This document shows positions 9,096 to 16,964 of a stretch of 64,000 nucleotides of DNA, one piece after another. A program made the translations under genes and the position numbers. This stretch comes from Bacteroides sp. Its GTDB lineage: Bacteria; Bacteroidota; Bacteroidia; Bacteroidales; Muribaculaceae. The stretch lies in assembly GCA_014802015.1 (NCBI GenBank), contig JAAVDB010000017.1, positions 130,654 through 194,653 on the forward strand. Reading direction: 5' to 3'. The notes below the pieces were generated by a model. It had not been told where the DNA came from. It saw only the letters and a list, made by a program, of their open reading frames with translations, and made no database searches. Every line of letters begins with the position of its first letter. The stretch's first letter is position 1.

Positions 9096-11657
9096 ATGAA
9101 ACTACCCGTAAGTAACTCCAATGCACCCGTCTGGCGTGACCTCACCGTTAAGTCACAGCTCCCCGAAGCATTGAAATCACTTGAAAAGCTGTCACGCAAC
9201 CTCTGGTGGGTGTGGAACAGCGAAGCCAAGAACCTCTTCCGCGATCTCGACCACGACCTCTGGCGTGCTACAGGCGAGAACCCCGTAATGCTCCTCCAGC
9301 AGCTCCCCTCCGAGCGTCTTCAGGAGATCATGGCTGACAAGGACATGATGGCCCGTATCGACCACGTGTGGAAAATGTTCCAGAACTACATGGCACAGCC
9401 CATGCGCAAGGACATCCCCTCTGTGTCATACTTCTCGATGGAGTACGGCCTCTGCAACTGTCTCAAGATTTACTCAGGCGGTCTCGGTGTACTCGCCGGC
9501 GACTATATCAAGGAGGCTTCCGACTCGCGTGTCGACATGACCGCTATCGGTTTCCTTTACCGTTACGGCTACTTCACACAGACCCTCAGCGTAGACGGTC
9601 AGCAGATAGCCAACTATGAGCCGCAGAACTTCAACCAGCTCCCCATCGAGCAGATGATGGAAGAGGACGGCCGCCCCATGATACTTGAGGTGCCCTACCA
9701 CGACCGCATCATCTACAGCCACATCTGGCGTGTGAATGTGGGCCGTATGAAGCTCTACCTCCTCGACACCGACTTTGACATGAACAGCGAGTTTGACCGC
9801 CCCATCACTCACAAGCTCTATGGCGGCGACTGGGAAAACCGTATCAAGCAGGAGTATCTGCTCGGTATCGGCGGTGTGCTCGCCCTCAAGAAACTCGGCA
9901 TCAAGAGCGACATCTATCATGCTAACGAAGGCCATGCAGCCCTCCTCAACCTCCAGCGTCTCGCCGACTATGTGCAGGAGCAGGGCCTCGACTTCAATAC
10001 CGCACTCGAACTGGTACGTGCATCAGCACTATACACCGTACATACCCCCGTACCCGCAGGCCACGACTACTTCGACGAAGGCCTTGCGCACAAATATCTC
10101 TCACACTATCCCGCTCTGCTCGGCATCTCATGGCAGGACCTCATGAACATGGGCCGCGAGAACCCCGACAGCAACGACCGTTTCTCAATGAGTGTGTTCG
10201 CGCTCAACACCTGCCAGGAAGCCAACGGCGTAAGCTGGCTGCACGGCGAGGTGTCCAAGAAGATGTTCGCAGGTCTCTGGAAGGGATATTCTTGGGAAGA
10301 GAGCCACGTAGGCTACGTCACCAACGGTGTGCACATGCCCACCTGGGCCGCAAGCGAGTGGAAGGCTTTCTATGCCGAAAATCTCGGTGAGCAGGTATTC
10401 TCGCACCAGAGCGATCCCAAGGCTTGGGAAGGCATCTTCAAGGTGTCGGACGAGGCTATCTGGAACATGCGTACACAGCTCAAGAACAAATTCATCAACT
10501 TCGTGCGCCGCGACTTCAAGGAGAAGTGGCTCGCCAACCAGGGTGATCCCTCGGCCGTGATGAAGATTCTTGACCGCATCAACCCCAACGCTCTTATCAT
10601 CGGCTTCGCACGCCGTTTCGCCACATACAAGCGCGCTCACCTGCTCTTCACTGACCTTGACCGTCTCGCACGCATCGTCAACAACGAGCAATTCCCCGTG
10701 CAGTTCATCTTCTCAGGCAAGGCACACCCCGCCGACGGCGCAGGTCAGGGCCTCATCAAGCGCATCATGGAGATCTCACACATGCCTCAGTTCCAGGGCA
10801 AGATCATCTTCCTTGAGGACTACAACATGATTGTGGCCAAGCGTCTTGTCACCGGTGTCGACATCTGGCTCAACACCCCGACCCGTCCTCTTGAGGCATC
10901 AGGTACATCAGGCGAGAAGGCCGAGATGAACGGTGTGCTCAACTTCTCAGTCCTCGACGGCTGGTGGTATGAGGGTTACAAACTCGATGAGAAAGCCGGT
11001 TGGGCTCTTACCGAGAAGCGTACATTCACCGACCAGTCTCAGCAGGACAAGCTCGATGCAGCCACCATATACTCGATGCTTGAGAATGAGATCATCCCCC
11101 TCTACTTCGCCAAGAACTCGATGGGCTATTCACCCGAGTGGATCCAGTACATCAAGCGTTCTATCGGTCACATCGCTCCGCAGTACACCATGCAGCGCAT
11201 GATCGAGGATTATATCGACCGTTTCTACGCTCCCGAGGCTAAACGTTTCGCAGCCCTCTCGGCCGACAACGACAAGCTCGCCAAGGAGATCGCAGCATGG
11301 AAAGAAAAGGTTGCCGCCGCTTGGGACGGTGTCAAGGTGCTTGACATCACCAGCAAGGAGGAACTCAACCACAACGGCATCACCGGTCAGACATTCTCGA
11401 CCACTGTGAAGATTGACGCCAACGGTCTTGCCGACGATCTCGGCCTCGAACTTGTCATCGACAAGATTGAGAACAATACCGAAAAGCGTATCGGCACTAT
11501 CCCCTTCAAGGTTGTAGCCAAGGAGGGTAACACCGTGACCTTCGAGGTTTCCGACAAGCTCCGTGATCCGGGTGTATTCCGCTACGGCTATCGTCTCTAT
11601 CCCGTCAACGCCAACCTGCCCCACCGTCAGGACTTCGCGTTCGTACGCTGGATCTAA
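9096..11657 (+). CDS. glgP: Alpha-glucan (glycogen) phosphorylase, DUF3417-containing type
   Basis: 853 residues. The first about 110 residues are the DUF3417 region ([17 protein letters not shown]), which marks the short alpha-glucan phosphorylase subfamily seen in many bacteria. Then come [24 protein letters not shown] and [10 protein letters not shown], and the pyridoxal-phosphate lysine region [25 protein letters not shown]. It releases glucose-1-phosphate from glycogen or maltodextrins using phosphate. Strong codon bias (few rare codons) suggests high expression. Partner of the GT3 synthase directly upstream. A strong terminator hairpin follows. Confidence 0.93.
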   Translation: MKLPVSNSNAPVWRDLTVKSQLPEALKSLEKLSRNLWWVWNSEAKNLFRDLDHDLWRATGENPVMLLQQLPSERLQEIMADKDMMARIDHVWKMFQNYMAQPMRKDIPSVSYFSMEYGLCNCLKIYSGGLGVLAGDYIKEASDSRVDMTAIGFLYRYGYFTQTLSVDGQQIANYEPQNFNQLPIEQMMEEDGRPMILEVPYHDRIIYSHIWRVNVGRMKLYLLDTDFDMNSEFDRPITHKLYGGDWENRIKQEYLLGIGGVLALKKLGIKSDIYHANEGHAALLNLQRLADYVQEQGLDFNTALELVRASALYTVHTPVPAGHDYFDEGLAHKYLSHYPALLGISWQDLMNMGRENPDSNDRFSMSVFALNTCQEANGVSWLHGEVSKKMFAGLWKGYSWEESHVGYVTNGVHMPTWAASEWKAFYAENLGEQVFSHQSDPKAWEGIFKVSDEAIWNMRTQLKNKFINFVRRDFKEKWLANQGDPSAVMKILDRINPNALIIGFARRFATYKRAHLLFTDLDRLARIVNNEQFPVQFIFSGKAHPADGAGQGLIKRIMEISHMPQFQGKIIFLEDYNMIVAKRLVTGVDIWLNTPTRPLEASGTSGEKAEMNGVLNFSVLDGWWYEGYKLDEKAGWALTEKRTFTDQSQQDKLDAATIYSMLENEIIPLYFAKNSMGYSPEWIQYIKRSIGHIAPQYTMQRMIEDYIDRFYAPEAKRFAALSADNDKLAKEIAAWKEKVAAAWDGVKVLDITSKEELNHNGITGQTFSTTVKIDANGLADDLGLELVIDKIENNTEKRIGTIPFKVVAKEGNTVTFEVSDKLRDPGVFRYGYRLYPVNANLPHRQDFAFVRWI

Positions 11658-11686
11658 TCGACCGAAATCTTATAAACTCTAATATT

Positions 11687-11730
11687 ACTCTCCGGCCCTG
11701 AACATCAAACCTCTCGGCCGGAGAGTTTGT
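11687..11730 (+). terminator. Rho-independent terminator after glgP
   Basis: Eleven-pair GC-rich stem (ACTCTCCGGCC, 11687-11697, with GGCCGGAGAGT, 11716-11726) and an 18-base loop, followed by a short T-rich stretch. Confidence 0.7.
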
Positions 11731-11750
11731 TATAAATACGAAAATATAAT

Positions 11751-12383
11751 ATGAAATCAGCTACGCTCATCGCAGCATTAACCGCATCAGTAATGTCACT
11801 GGCATCCTGCTCATCATCAACAGCCGACAAGGCCATTCAGACCTCATCGGACAGTAATCCGGCCATCGAGTGTATACTCACACGCACAAGTGTACGTCAG
11901 TATGCTCCCGACCGCACCGTTTCACGCGACACCGTCGAGACACTGCTCCGCGCCGCCATGTCAGCCCCCACAGCTGTCAACAAACAGCCATGGGCATTCG
12001 TGGCCATCGATGACCGTGCCGTACTCGACTCGCTCACCACCGCGCTCCCCTACGCACGTATGCTCTCGCAGGCACCGCTCGCCATCGTCGTGTGCGGAGA
12101 CCTCAGCAAATCTATTGACGGTGAGAGTGTAGACCGAGGCTTCTGGATTCAGGATGTATCGGCAGCAACTGAAAATCTCCTACTTGCCGCCCATGCCCTC
12201 GGACTCGGAGCCGTATGGACAGGTGTATATCCCGACCCAGAACGTGTCAATGCTGTAAAGGAATATCTCGGCATGCCTGAGAATATAATCCCGCTCGCCG
12301 TCGTCCCCATAGGCTACCCCACCGGCTCCCAGACGCCCAAAGATAAGTGGAAACCCGAAAACGTCCATTTCAACCGCTGGTAA
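11751..12383 (+). CDS. Nitroreductase-family lipoprotein
   Basis: 210 residues. A lipoprotein signal (hydrophobic core, then SLASC, lipid cysteine about residue 20) precedes a single nitroreductase domain: RTSVRQYAPDRTVSRDTVETLLRAAMSAPTAVNKQPW near the N-terminus (FMN contacts), and LLAAHALGLGAVWTGVYP further on. Such proteins bind FMN and reduce nitro or quinone compounds. Export is unusual for a flavoprotein of this fold but lipobox-bearing nitroreductases are common in Bacteroidota. It stands alone between two terminators. The electron donor outside the cytoplasm is unknown. Confidence 0.82.
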   Translation: MKSATLIAALTASVMSLASCSSSTADKAIQTSSDSNPAIECILTRTSVRQYAPDRTVSRDTVETLLRAAMSAPTAVNKQPWAFVAIDDRAVLDSLTTALPYARMLSQAPLAIVVCGDLSKSIDGESVDRGFWIQDVSAATENLLLAAHALGLGAVWTGVYPDPERVNAVKEYLGMPENIIPLAVVPIGYPTGSQTPKDKWKPENVHFNRW

Positions 12384-12403
12384 AAAAATATATCTATATA
12401 AGT

Positions 12404-12432
12404 AGTGGTGAGATTTATTTGATCTCACCACT
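12404..12432. terminator. Bidirectional terminator between convergent genes
   Basis: AGTGGTGAGAT (12404-12414) pairs perfectly with ATCTCACCACT (12422-12432) around a 7-base loop. It lies between the nitroreductase and hxlR ends, with A-rich sequence to the left suiting the minus-strand reading. Confidence 0.6.
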
Positions 12433-12439
12433 GCTGTCT

Positions 12440-12799
12440 TTATCCATTGACTGCGCCGAAATTTTCCATCGCCCAGCCCAACAGACTCTCAATATGCGGC
12501 ATCAGGCTCCGGCCTAAATCGGTCAGCGAATACTCGACACGCGGAGGAATCTCGGCAAACAGCTCGCGCCGTATCAGTCGGTCCCGTTCGAGGTTTTTCA
12601 GCGTTTCGGTAAGCACTTTCGGAGATATATCAGGTATAGCCTTTGCGATAGCATTGAAACGGGTTGCTTCGTTTTCCGATAGAATACACAGCACTAGCAT
12701 CGCCCATTTGCCCGAGAATCGCGCTACGATGTTTCGGATAGGACACGCCTCGATATGCGTATATTTCTGTAAATTTTCTTTTAGTTCTAACTTTCTCAT
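12440..12799 (-). CDS. HxlR-family transcriptional regulator
   Basis: 119 residues from the ATG at 12799 (an earlier TTG at 12805 is possible). It is a single HxlR-type winged helix: CPIRNIVARFSGKWAMLVLCIL at the start, with the cysteine many HxlR proteins use for redox or electrophile sensing, recognition region ISPKVLTETLKNLERDRLI and the wing PPRVEYSLTDLGRSL. These proteins bind as dimers to palindromes and usually control a divergent neighbour. Here a 35 bp imperfect palindrome lies between this gene and a divergent cupin gene, so autoregulation and control of the cupin are likely. Inducer unknown. Confidence 0.88.
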   Translation of the reverse strand: MRKLELKENLQKYTHIEACPIRNIVARFSGKWAMLVLCILSENEATRFNAIAKAIPDISPKVLTETLKNLERDRLIRRELFAEIPPRVEYSLTDLGRSLMPHIESLLGWAMENFGAVNG

Positions 12800-12810
12800 T
12801 CTCAAAAACA

Positions 12811-12845
12811 GTTACCGGAATGTAAGTATCTTACATCACGGTAAC
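12811..12845. promoter_or_regulatory. Palindromic operator, probable HxlR-type binding site
   Basis: Two nested inverted repeats share a centre: outer GTTACCG/CGGTAAC and inner ATGTAAG/CTTACAT around TAT. It begins 11 bp from the regulator start codon and ends 3 bp before the -33 element of the cupin promoter, just downstream of the expected hxlR transcription start. The position fits autorepression by roadblock and control of the cupin promoter. Confidence 0.65.
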
Positions 12846-12848
12846 TTC

Positions 12849-12879
12849 TTGTATGACAAATATATTGTTGTTATCTTTG
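12849..12879 (+). promoter_or_regulatory. Cupin gene promoter (TTG, 20 bp, TATCTTTG)
   Basis: TTG at 12849-12851 and TATCTTTG at 12872-12879 are 20 bp apart, the standard Bacteroidota arrangement. It overlaps the oppositely directed hxlR promoter. Confidence 0.6.
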
Positions 12880-12889
12880 TGCTATCAAA
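12857..12889 (-). promoter_or_regulatory. hxlR promoter (TTTG, 21 bp, TATATTTG)
   Basis: On the minus strand TTTG (12886-12889) and TATATTTG (12857-12864) are 21 bp apart. The transcript would start near 12850, right before the palindrome. Confidence 0.55.
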
Positions 12890-12938
12890 AAGAAAGCGGC
12901 TTACTACTGCAAAGTTACTAATATAATTATAAAAAACT

Positions 12939-13349
12939 ATGAACTCGTTGGAAATTCTTAACTCGGGTGACAAATTCACCCATGTATCAGCAGGCAATCT
13001 GCACACTTTTGATGGGAAACTGTTTGTAAAAGAGGCATCAGGTGCCACATCTTGCGAAATATCGTTCGGCACACTCACGACAGGTGCCTCCGTACCTTTC
13101 TTCCACAGCCATAAAGAAAATGAGGAGAATTACATCATCCTGTCGGGCGCAGGCCGTTTTCAGGTAAATGATGATGTTTTTGATGTTTCCGAGGGATCAG
13201 TAATTCGCGTAGCAACCAACTGCGACCGCAATCTTAAATGCATCTCCGAGACACCCATGACCTACATCTGCATCCAGGCAAAAGAGGGTAGCCTCGGCAA
13301 CTACACAATGACAGATGCTGAAATCACCGAACGAGAGAACAAACTATAA
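12939..13349 (+). CDS. Small cupin-domain protein, divergent from hxlR
   Basis: 136 residues forming one cupin_2 barrel. Motif 1 is FFHSHKENEENYIILSG (HxH and a downstream glutamate), but motif 2 (EGSVIRVATNCDRNLKC) lacks the usual histidine, so a complete metal site is doubtful. Cytoplasmic, no signal peptide. The divergent arrangement with an HxlR regulator and shared operator suggests expression on a chemical signal. Cupins of this size include quercetinase-like and sensor-like proteins; substrate unknown. Confidence 0.75.
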   Translation: MNSLEILNSGDKFTHVSAGNLHTFDGKLFVKEASGATSCEISFGTLTTGASVPFFHSHKENEENYIILSGAGRFQVNDDVFDVSEGSVIRVATNCDRNLKCISETPMTYICIQAKEGSLGNYTMTDAEITERENKL

Positions 13350-13377
13350 GAGAGATAGCATTTATTCTCTATAATAC

Positions 13378-13425
13378 AATACGGAGATAATGGTTAAGAT
13401 TGTCTTTTTCCATTATCTCCGTATT
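13378..13425 (+). terminator. Terminator hairpin after the cupin gene
   Basis: A perfect 16-pair stem (13378-13393 with 13410-13425) and a 16-base loop rich in T. The downstream T-run is weak. Confidence 0.6.
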
Positions 13426-13502
13426 ATATTATAGGTTACTTATTCTCGCTATTCAATCTTAAAAGCTATTCATGAATCCATTACCAACGGATTTTGGTGT
13501 AC

Positions 13503-13538
13503 AAAAAAGAGGGTTTAACTCAATGAGTTAAACCCTCT
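13503..13538 (-). terminator. Rho-independent terminator of tRNA-Pro
   Basis: Read leftwards: GAGGGTTTAACT stem, short loop, matching arm, then six T. The self-complementary stretch is 29 bases long with 14 paired positions. It sits 14 bp after the tRNA end. Confidence 0.85.
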
Positions 13539-13551
13539 CAACAAAGTTATG

Positions 13552-13624
13552 TCGGGGTGAGAAGACTCGAACTTCCGACCTCCACGTCCCGAACGTGGCG
13601 CGCTGCCAACTGTGCTACACCCCG
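13552..13624 (-). tRNA. tRNA-Pro (anticodon CGG)
   Basis: Full cloverleaf on the minus strand: acceptor CGGGGTG/CACCCCG, D arm GCAC...GCGC, anticodon stem CCACG/CGTGG around loop TTCGGGA (anticodon CGG, reads CCG proline codons), T arm with TTCGAGT. The 3' CCA is not encoded. Own promoter and terminator flank it, so it is a single-gene unit. Confidence 0.95.
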
Positions 13625-13647
13625 ATGGCTTTGCCTTTTTGCGGTGA

Positions 13648-13679
13648 CAAAGGTAACGCTTTTTGCAGGAATTACCAAA
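13648..13679 (-). promoter_or_regulatory. tRNA-Pro promoter (TTTG, 20 bp, TACCTTTG)
   Basis: On the minus strand TTTG (13676-13679) and TACCTTTG (13648-13655) are 20 bp apart. Transcription would start about 17 bp before the tRNA 5' end. Confidence 0.65.
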
Positions 13680-13768
13680 TTTTTTTGGTCAGCCTTTGCC
13701 TTTTATTATTTTTTAATAAAAATATATGAGTGCGGCGTCAGTCCCGGATGCCGCACTCAATAAAAAAT

Positions 13769-15082
13769 CTACTCGAAGAATGTCTTGAATGCCTCGACGG
13801 TATATGCCTGGTCGAGGGCCGAGCCGGTCTCGCGCACGGAGTGCATCGCCCACAAGGCATTACCCATATCCACGCCACGCAGATCCATCTGAGCCGTGAG
13901 GATATTGCCAAGAGTCGAACCTCCGGGCACGTCGCTGTGGTTGACAAACATCTGACACGGCACACCGGCCTTCTCGCATATAGCCTTGAACACACCGGCC
14001 GAATCGGCATCTGTCATATACTTGCAACGGGCATTGATCTTGATCACCGGTCCACCGCCGGGGACGGGATGATTAGTCGGATCATACTTCTCGGCATAAT
14101 TGGGATGGAAAGCATGTGCATTGTCGGCCGACACCATGAATGAGTTGGCTATGCTGCGGGCAAAATCCTCTGCCCCGCCGCCAAGTGACTCGACCACCCG
14201 GCGCAACATATTTGCCAACACCGGCGATGCCGCACCCTGCTTGGTGCCCGAGCCGGTCTCCTCATTATCAAATATCGCCATAACACGCATCTGCGGGCAT
14301 TCTCCCTCGGCCGTAAGCAGAGCCTCAAGCGCAGCATGCACCATGCTCAGGTCATCAAGACGCCCTCCGCTGACAAACTCCTCGTTCATACCTACCAGAC
14401 ATGCCGGGGTGGTGTCATAAAGCGAAAGGTCGAAATCAAGGATGTCACTGACTTCACACCCCACTGCCTCGGCCACCATACGTACCAGCAGACCGTCGGC
14501 CTCTGCTTGCTCCTTGATGATACCGATCACGGGGAGCATATCCTTCTGAGCCGAAAGACGGTTGCCCTCGTTGACTGCCCGATTGAAATGTATGGCAAGG
14601 TGAGGGATAGTGAGCAAGGGGCGGTCAAACCTCACAAGCTCATGGCGGGGATGGAGCGGATCGTCACTGCGGAGGATGACCCTGCCTGCTATCGACAGCG
14701 GACGGTCAAACCATGTATAGAATATCGGACCGCCGTACACCTCGACGTTGAGTTTCACCAGACCTCCGTCCGACACCATTTCGGGATTAGGCTTGATGCG
14801 GAATGTAGGCGAATCACTGTGAGCCGATATGATGCGGAATCCGGCCGCCGGGTCAGCATTGGCGGGAACTTCGACAGCAAAAACCGCGCTGTCGTTCTTC
14901 ACCATATAATACTTGCCACCAGGTCTGATCTCCCATGCATCTTTCGGATCTATCCGCACATATCCGGCCGCGTCGAGACGCTCGCTGACAGTACGGGCCG
15001 CATAAAAATTCACCGGACTTTTGTCAAGAAACTCGATCAGTCCTCTGGCTATATCTTTCACTTCTCTCATTTTTTCGATCAT
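13769..15082 (-). CDS. M18 family aminopeptidase
   Basis: 437 residues, the normal size of the M18 (aspartyl/lysyl aminopeptidase) family. The dinuclear zinc ligands are in place: ISAHSDSPTF (His), SGGRLDDLSM (bridging Asp), FDNEETGSGT (Glu pair), VSADNAHAFHP (Asp) and AMHSVRE (His near the C-terminus). No signal peptide, so it trims peptides in the cytoplasm. A second ATG at 15070 is also possible. It has its own promoter and stands apart from neighbouring genes. A nested inverted repeat lies about 20-70 bp upstream of the -33 element and might regulate it. Confidence 0.92.
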   Translation of the reverse strand: MIEKMREVKDIARGLIEFLDKSPVNFYAARTVSERLDAAGYVRIDPKDAWEIRPGGKYYMVKNDSAVFAVEVPANADPAAGFRIISAHSDSPTFRIKPNPEMVSDGGLVKLNVEVYGGPIFYTWFDRPLSIAGRVILRSDDPLHPRHELVRFDRPLLTIPHLAIHFNRAVNEGNRLSAQKDMLPVIGIIKEQAEADGLLVRMVAEAVGCEVSDILDFDLSLYDTTPACLVGMNEEFVSGGRLDDLSMVHAALEALLTAEGECPQMRVMAIFDNEETGSGTKQGAASPVLANMLRRVVESLGGGAEDFARSIANSFMVSADNAHAFHPNYAEKYDPTNHPVPGGGPVIKINARCKYMTDADSAGVFKAICEKAGVPCQMFVNHSDVPGGSTLGNILTAQMDLRGVDMGNALWAMHSVRETGSALDQAYTVEAFKTFFE

Positions 15083-15098
15083 TATAGGTTATCTGATA

Positions 15099-15129
15099 CA
15101 AATATATGCTATTTTATAGACATCTACAA
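15099..15129 (-). promoter_or_regulatory. M18 aminopeptidase promoter (TTG, 20 bp, TATATTTG)
   Basis: Minus strand TTG (15127-15129) and TATATTTG (15099-15106), 20 bp apart; about 10 bases of leader before the ATG. Confidence 0.6.
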
Positions 15130-15147
15130 CCTGACAAAAGCTGTTTT

Positions 15148-15202
15148 TGTTACCTAAAATGTTACAATTTGGTCTTTGTAACATTTTTGCAAATTTGTAA
15201 CA
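15148..15202. promoter_or_regulatory. Nested GTTAC/GTAAC inverted repeats, possible operator
   Basis: AAATGTTACA (15157-15166) and TGTAACATTT (15177-15186) form a perfect 10-base inverted repeat with a 10-base spacer. Outside it TGTTAC (15148-15153) and GTAACA (15197-15202) repeat the same core. Four GTTAC-type half sites in 55 bp, upstream of the M18 promoter. The binding protein is unknown. Confidence 0.45.
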
Positions 15203-15309
15203 CGCGCTTAAAGCACTATCATCCAACGATTTGAGTTGTATATTTAAAAATCTTCATATAGCTCAAAAAATTTTTTTGTTAAAATCATCCCTAATTTATT
15301 TCCGCGATA

Positions 15310-15317
15310 TAATTTTG
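15310..15317 (+). promoter_or_regulatory. -7 box TAATTTTG for the first RNA candidate
   Basis: Exact TAnnTTTG match about 95 bp upstream of a strong plus-strand terminator stem. No properly spaced -33 element was seen. Confidence 0.35.
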
Positions 15318-15323
15318 CAATGT

Positions 15324-15465
15324 CAATCAATGACACCAACAGAATTTTGAAATGTATCGCTTTATATAATAATATCGCCAAAAGATAAAATACTTAACGT
15401 CAGGCAGAACGAACGAGGTTACCGGAATTTGAGACAAACGCACGGTAGCCTCGTTCCTTTTTTCC
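15324..15465 (+). ncRNA. Candidate small RNA of about 140 nt
   Basis: Begins after the TAATTTTG box and ends in a 14-pair stem with one G-U pair (15411-15424 with 15443-15456) followed by a T-run. On the opposite strand no T-run follows the stem, so a plus-strand transcript must end here, yet no protein gene lies upstream on that strand. A small 5-pair hairpin opens the transcript. Not recognised as 6S or another known family. Confidence 0.4.
15411..15465 (+). terminator. Plus-strand-only Rho-independent terminator
   Basis: 14-pair stem, 18-base loop, then CTTTTTTCC. See the RNA candidate it ends. Confidence 0.7.
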
Positions 15466-15550
15466 GTTTCACAGCAAATTTATCCCGAAACTCACATTTT
15501 TTTTATTTTTTTGATTGCTAATCGAAAAAATATGACTACATTTGCATCAT

Positions 15551-15637
15551 AAATCATCCCCATCCCCAATTCACTTTATTCCAACCCATTTAAGTGAATA
15601 AAAACCGGGCCGTTCGTGAGAACCGCCCGGTTTTCTT
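15551..15637 (+). ncRNA. Second, weaker small RNA candidate
   Basis: A TACATTTG box at 15537-15544 precedes a stretch with hairpin ATTCACTT/AAGTGAAT (15569-15576, 15592-15599) and a strong terminator stem. The terminator has T-runs both ways, so it may simply end the minus-strand rex unit, which weakens the case. Confidence 0.25.
15601..15637. terminator. Bidirectional terminator below the rex unit
   Basis: AAAACCGGGC (15601-15610) pairs with GCCCGGTTTT (15625-15634), with an inner CGTTC/GAAC extension. T-rich sequence follows on both strands. Confidence 0.7.
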
Positions 15638-15661
15638 ATATACACCTTAATATATATGGCG

Positions 15662-16210
15662 TCATACAATTTTCACTTCCATAAGCCGACGATCAGCATC
15701 GGAATCCACGGTGAAGTATGTGTGTGGAGCGAGGGCCACTGGAGGCACGTCGAGCGGCAGCAGGATGATGTCACCCATGCGTAGCGTAGTGTATTGGCTC
15801 ACCCATGCCACAGCACGGTTGACAGTATTAACATCGGGCATATCCACCTCTATCACGTTGCCGTTGATGACGAGCCGATGCATCGCCGCAAGTTCATCGA
15901 CAGCGATCCATGCTCCATGCGTGAATCCCGAATCCATGCCTGACAGCACACCCGGAGTCATGGTACCGCCTGCAACAGGTTCAATGCGTATAGCGGGGGC
16001 AGCTCCGTCATAATATCTCGATGCAAACTTGTCACTGATCGACTTGCCGAGACGGTTGATGTGCACGGCCATGTACAACCGGGCATGCCAGTCGCCCGCA
16101 AAGTCGGGATAAAACATAGGACGACCCGGCAACAGCAGTGCCGAGTCGGGATGAAAATCCAAGTCTGTCATCTGACGTGACGAAGGATCTGTGATGCGTA
16201 TTATCTTCAT
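15662..16210 (-). CDS. Degenerate fumarylacetoacetate hydrolase-fold protein
   Basis: 182 residues, shorter than typical FAH-family enzymes. The fold is recognisable from PDFAGDWHARLYMAVHINRLGKSISDKFASRYYDG, which aligns with the family stretch where enzymes have a His-x-Glu-x-Glu metal site; here the acidic residues are replaced (HARLYM). The later metal aspartate (in IDFTARD of relatives) is also missing (APAIRIEP), and the N-terminal active-site histidine loop is gone. The C-terminal strand pattern (RMGDIILL) remains. It is therefore probably not a hydrolase. Its ATG overlaps the end of rex by 4 bp, so the two are translationally coupled. A regulatory or binding role next to Rex is only inferred. 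Confidence 0.6.
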   Translation of the reverse strand: MKIIRITDPSSRQMTDLDFHPDSALLLPGRPMFYPDFAGDWHARLYMAVHINRLGKSISDKFASRYYDGAAPAIRIEPVAGGTMTPGVLSGMDSGFTHGAWIAVDELAAMHRLVINGNVIEVDMPDVNTVNRAVAWVSQYTTLRMGDIILLPLDVPPVALAPHTYFTVDSDADRRLMEVKIV

Positions 16211-16839
16211 TGGCTGAGGCGGTTATACATCACCGCCAGATGGGCGTAAATCGATGTGTTCTGTATGGTTATCTCAGGTGATGTCTTGATATGGAATGGG
16301 GTAAAATTCCACAGGGCCTTTATGCCGGCCCCGACACACAGATCCGCCACCTCGGCCGCATTCTCGACCGGAACGGCGATGATGGCAATATCAGCCCCAA
16401 GCTCCGCACGACGATCCTTGAGTTCGGATATGTCATAGATAGGCGTACCGCCGATCTCAGTCCCTATCACTTCGGGATTGACATCAAAACCCGCCACTAT
16501 CTCCAGACCGTAACGCGACAGACCGGAATCTGTGATAAGTGCTCGACCGAGACTGCCGACACCCATCATCACGGCGCGATGACGTTCGTGGAATCCGAGG
16601 AAATCATTCAGACCCTGCTCCAGCTCGGCCACCTCATAACCGATCCTCGTCTTACCCTTGATATTGAGATATGAGAGGTCTTTGGCTATCTGTGAGGCAT
16701 CGACATTGAGCAATTTCGATATAGCGGTCGACGAGACATACTCCACCCCCTGCGCACGCAGGCGCTGGACACTTGCCAGATACCAGGGCAGACGTCTCAG
16801 TGCAGGTTCGGGTACATACGGTCGTTGAGGTGATTGCAT
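16207..16839 (-). CDS. rex: Redox-sensing transcriptional repressor Rex
   Basis: 210 residues. N-terminal winged helix (about 1-80) with RLPWYLASVQRLRAQG and SSTAISKLLNVDASQIAKDLSYL, the family recognition region; then a Rossmann domain with GVGSLGRAL (NADH binding) and DVNPEVIGTEIGG. The C-terminal helix that swaps between subunits ends in AVMYNRLSQ. Rex dimers leave their operators when NADH rises relative to NAD+, releasing fermentation and respiration genes. A TACTTTTG box lies at 16857-16864. I did not find a clear Rex palindrome in its own promoter. Coupled downstream gene: the FAH-fold protein. Confidence 0.95.
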   Translation of the reverse strand: MQSPQRPYVPEPALRRLPWYLASVQRLRAQGVEYVSSTAISKLLNVDASQIAKDLSYLNIKGKTRIGYEVAELEQGLNDFLGFHERHRAVMMGVGSLGRALITDSGLSRYGLEIVAGFDVNPEVIGTEIGGTPIYDISELKDRRAELGADIAIIAVPVENAAEVADLCVGAGIKALWNFTPFHIKTSPEITIQNTSIYAHLAVMYNRLSQ

Positions 16840-16856
16840 AACAATTTAATTTCGCA

Positions 16857-16864
16857 CAAAAGTA
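16857..16864 (-). promoter_or_regulatory. -7 box TACTTTTG of rex
   Basis: Exact TAnnTTTG match 18 bp before the rex ATG. A TTCGCA...TGCGAA inverted repeat (16851-16856, 16874-16879) flanks it. Confidence 0.5.
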
Positions 16865-16919
16865 CAACATTTTTGCGAAAAAATCCATCGGACTTCACCC
16901 TTATACCGTGTTTTTTCGC

Positions 16920-16927
16920 TAATTTTG
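16920..16927 (+). promoter_or_regulatory. -7 box TAATTTTG of gltX
   Basis: Exact TAnnTTTG match 37 bp before the gltX ATG, divergent from the rex promoter. Confidence 0.5.
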
Positions 16928-16964
16928 TTGCAAAATCACTTCTATTTAAGAATCAGACAGAAAC

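Larger units (their letters stand above)
15083..15661. other. 579 bp gap with operator-like repeats and two RNA candidates
   Basis: Between the M18 gene and the FAH-like gene, read towards each other's upstream and downstream sides. It holds the M18 promoter, the GTTAC repeats, and on the plus strand two promoter boxes (15310, 15537), each followed by a terminator hairpin. No open frame of note. Confidence 0.5.

Noticed and set aside
15601..15637. Hairpin read as proof of a second small RNA
   Set aside because: T-runs on both strands mean it can simply end the rex unit, so the RNA is kept only as a weak candidate.
16840..16964. Search for a Rex operator between rex and gltX
   Set aside because: Only a TTCGCA/TGCGAA repeat was found, which does not resemble the TTGTGAA-type Rex palindrome.
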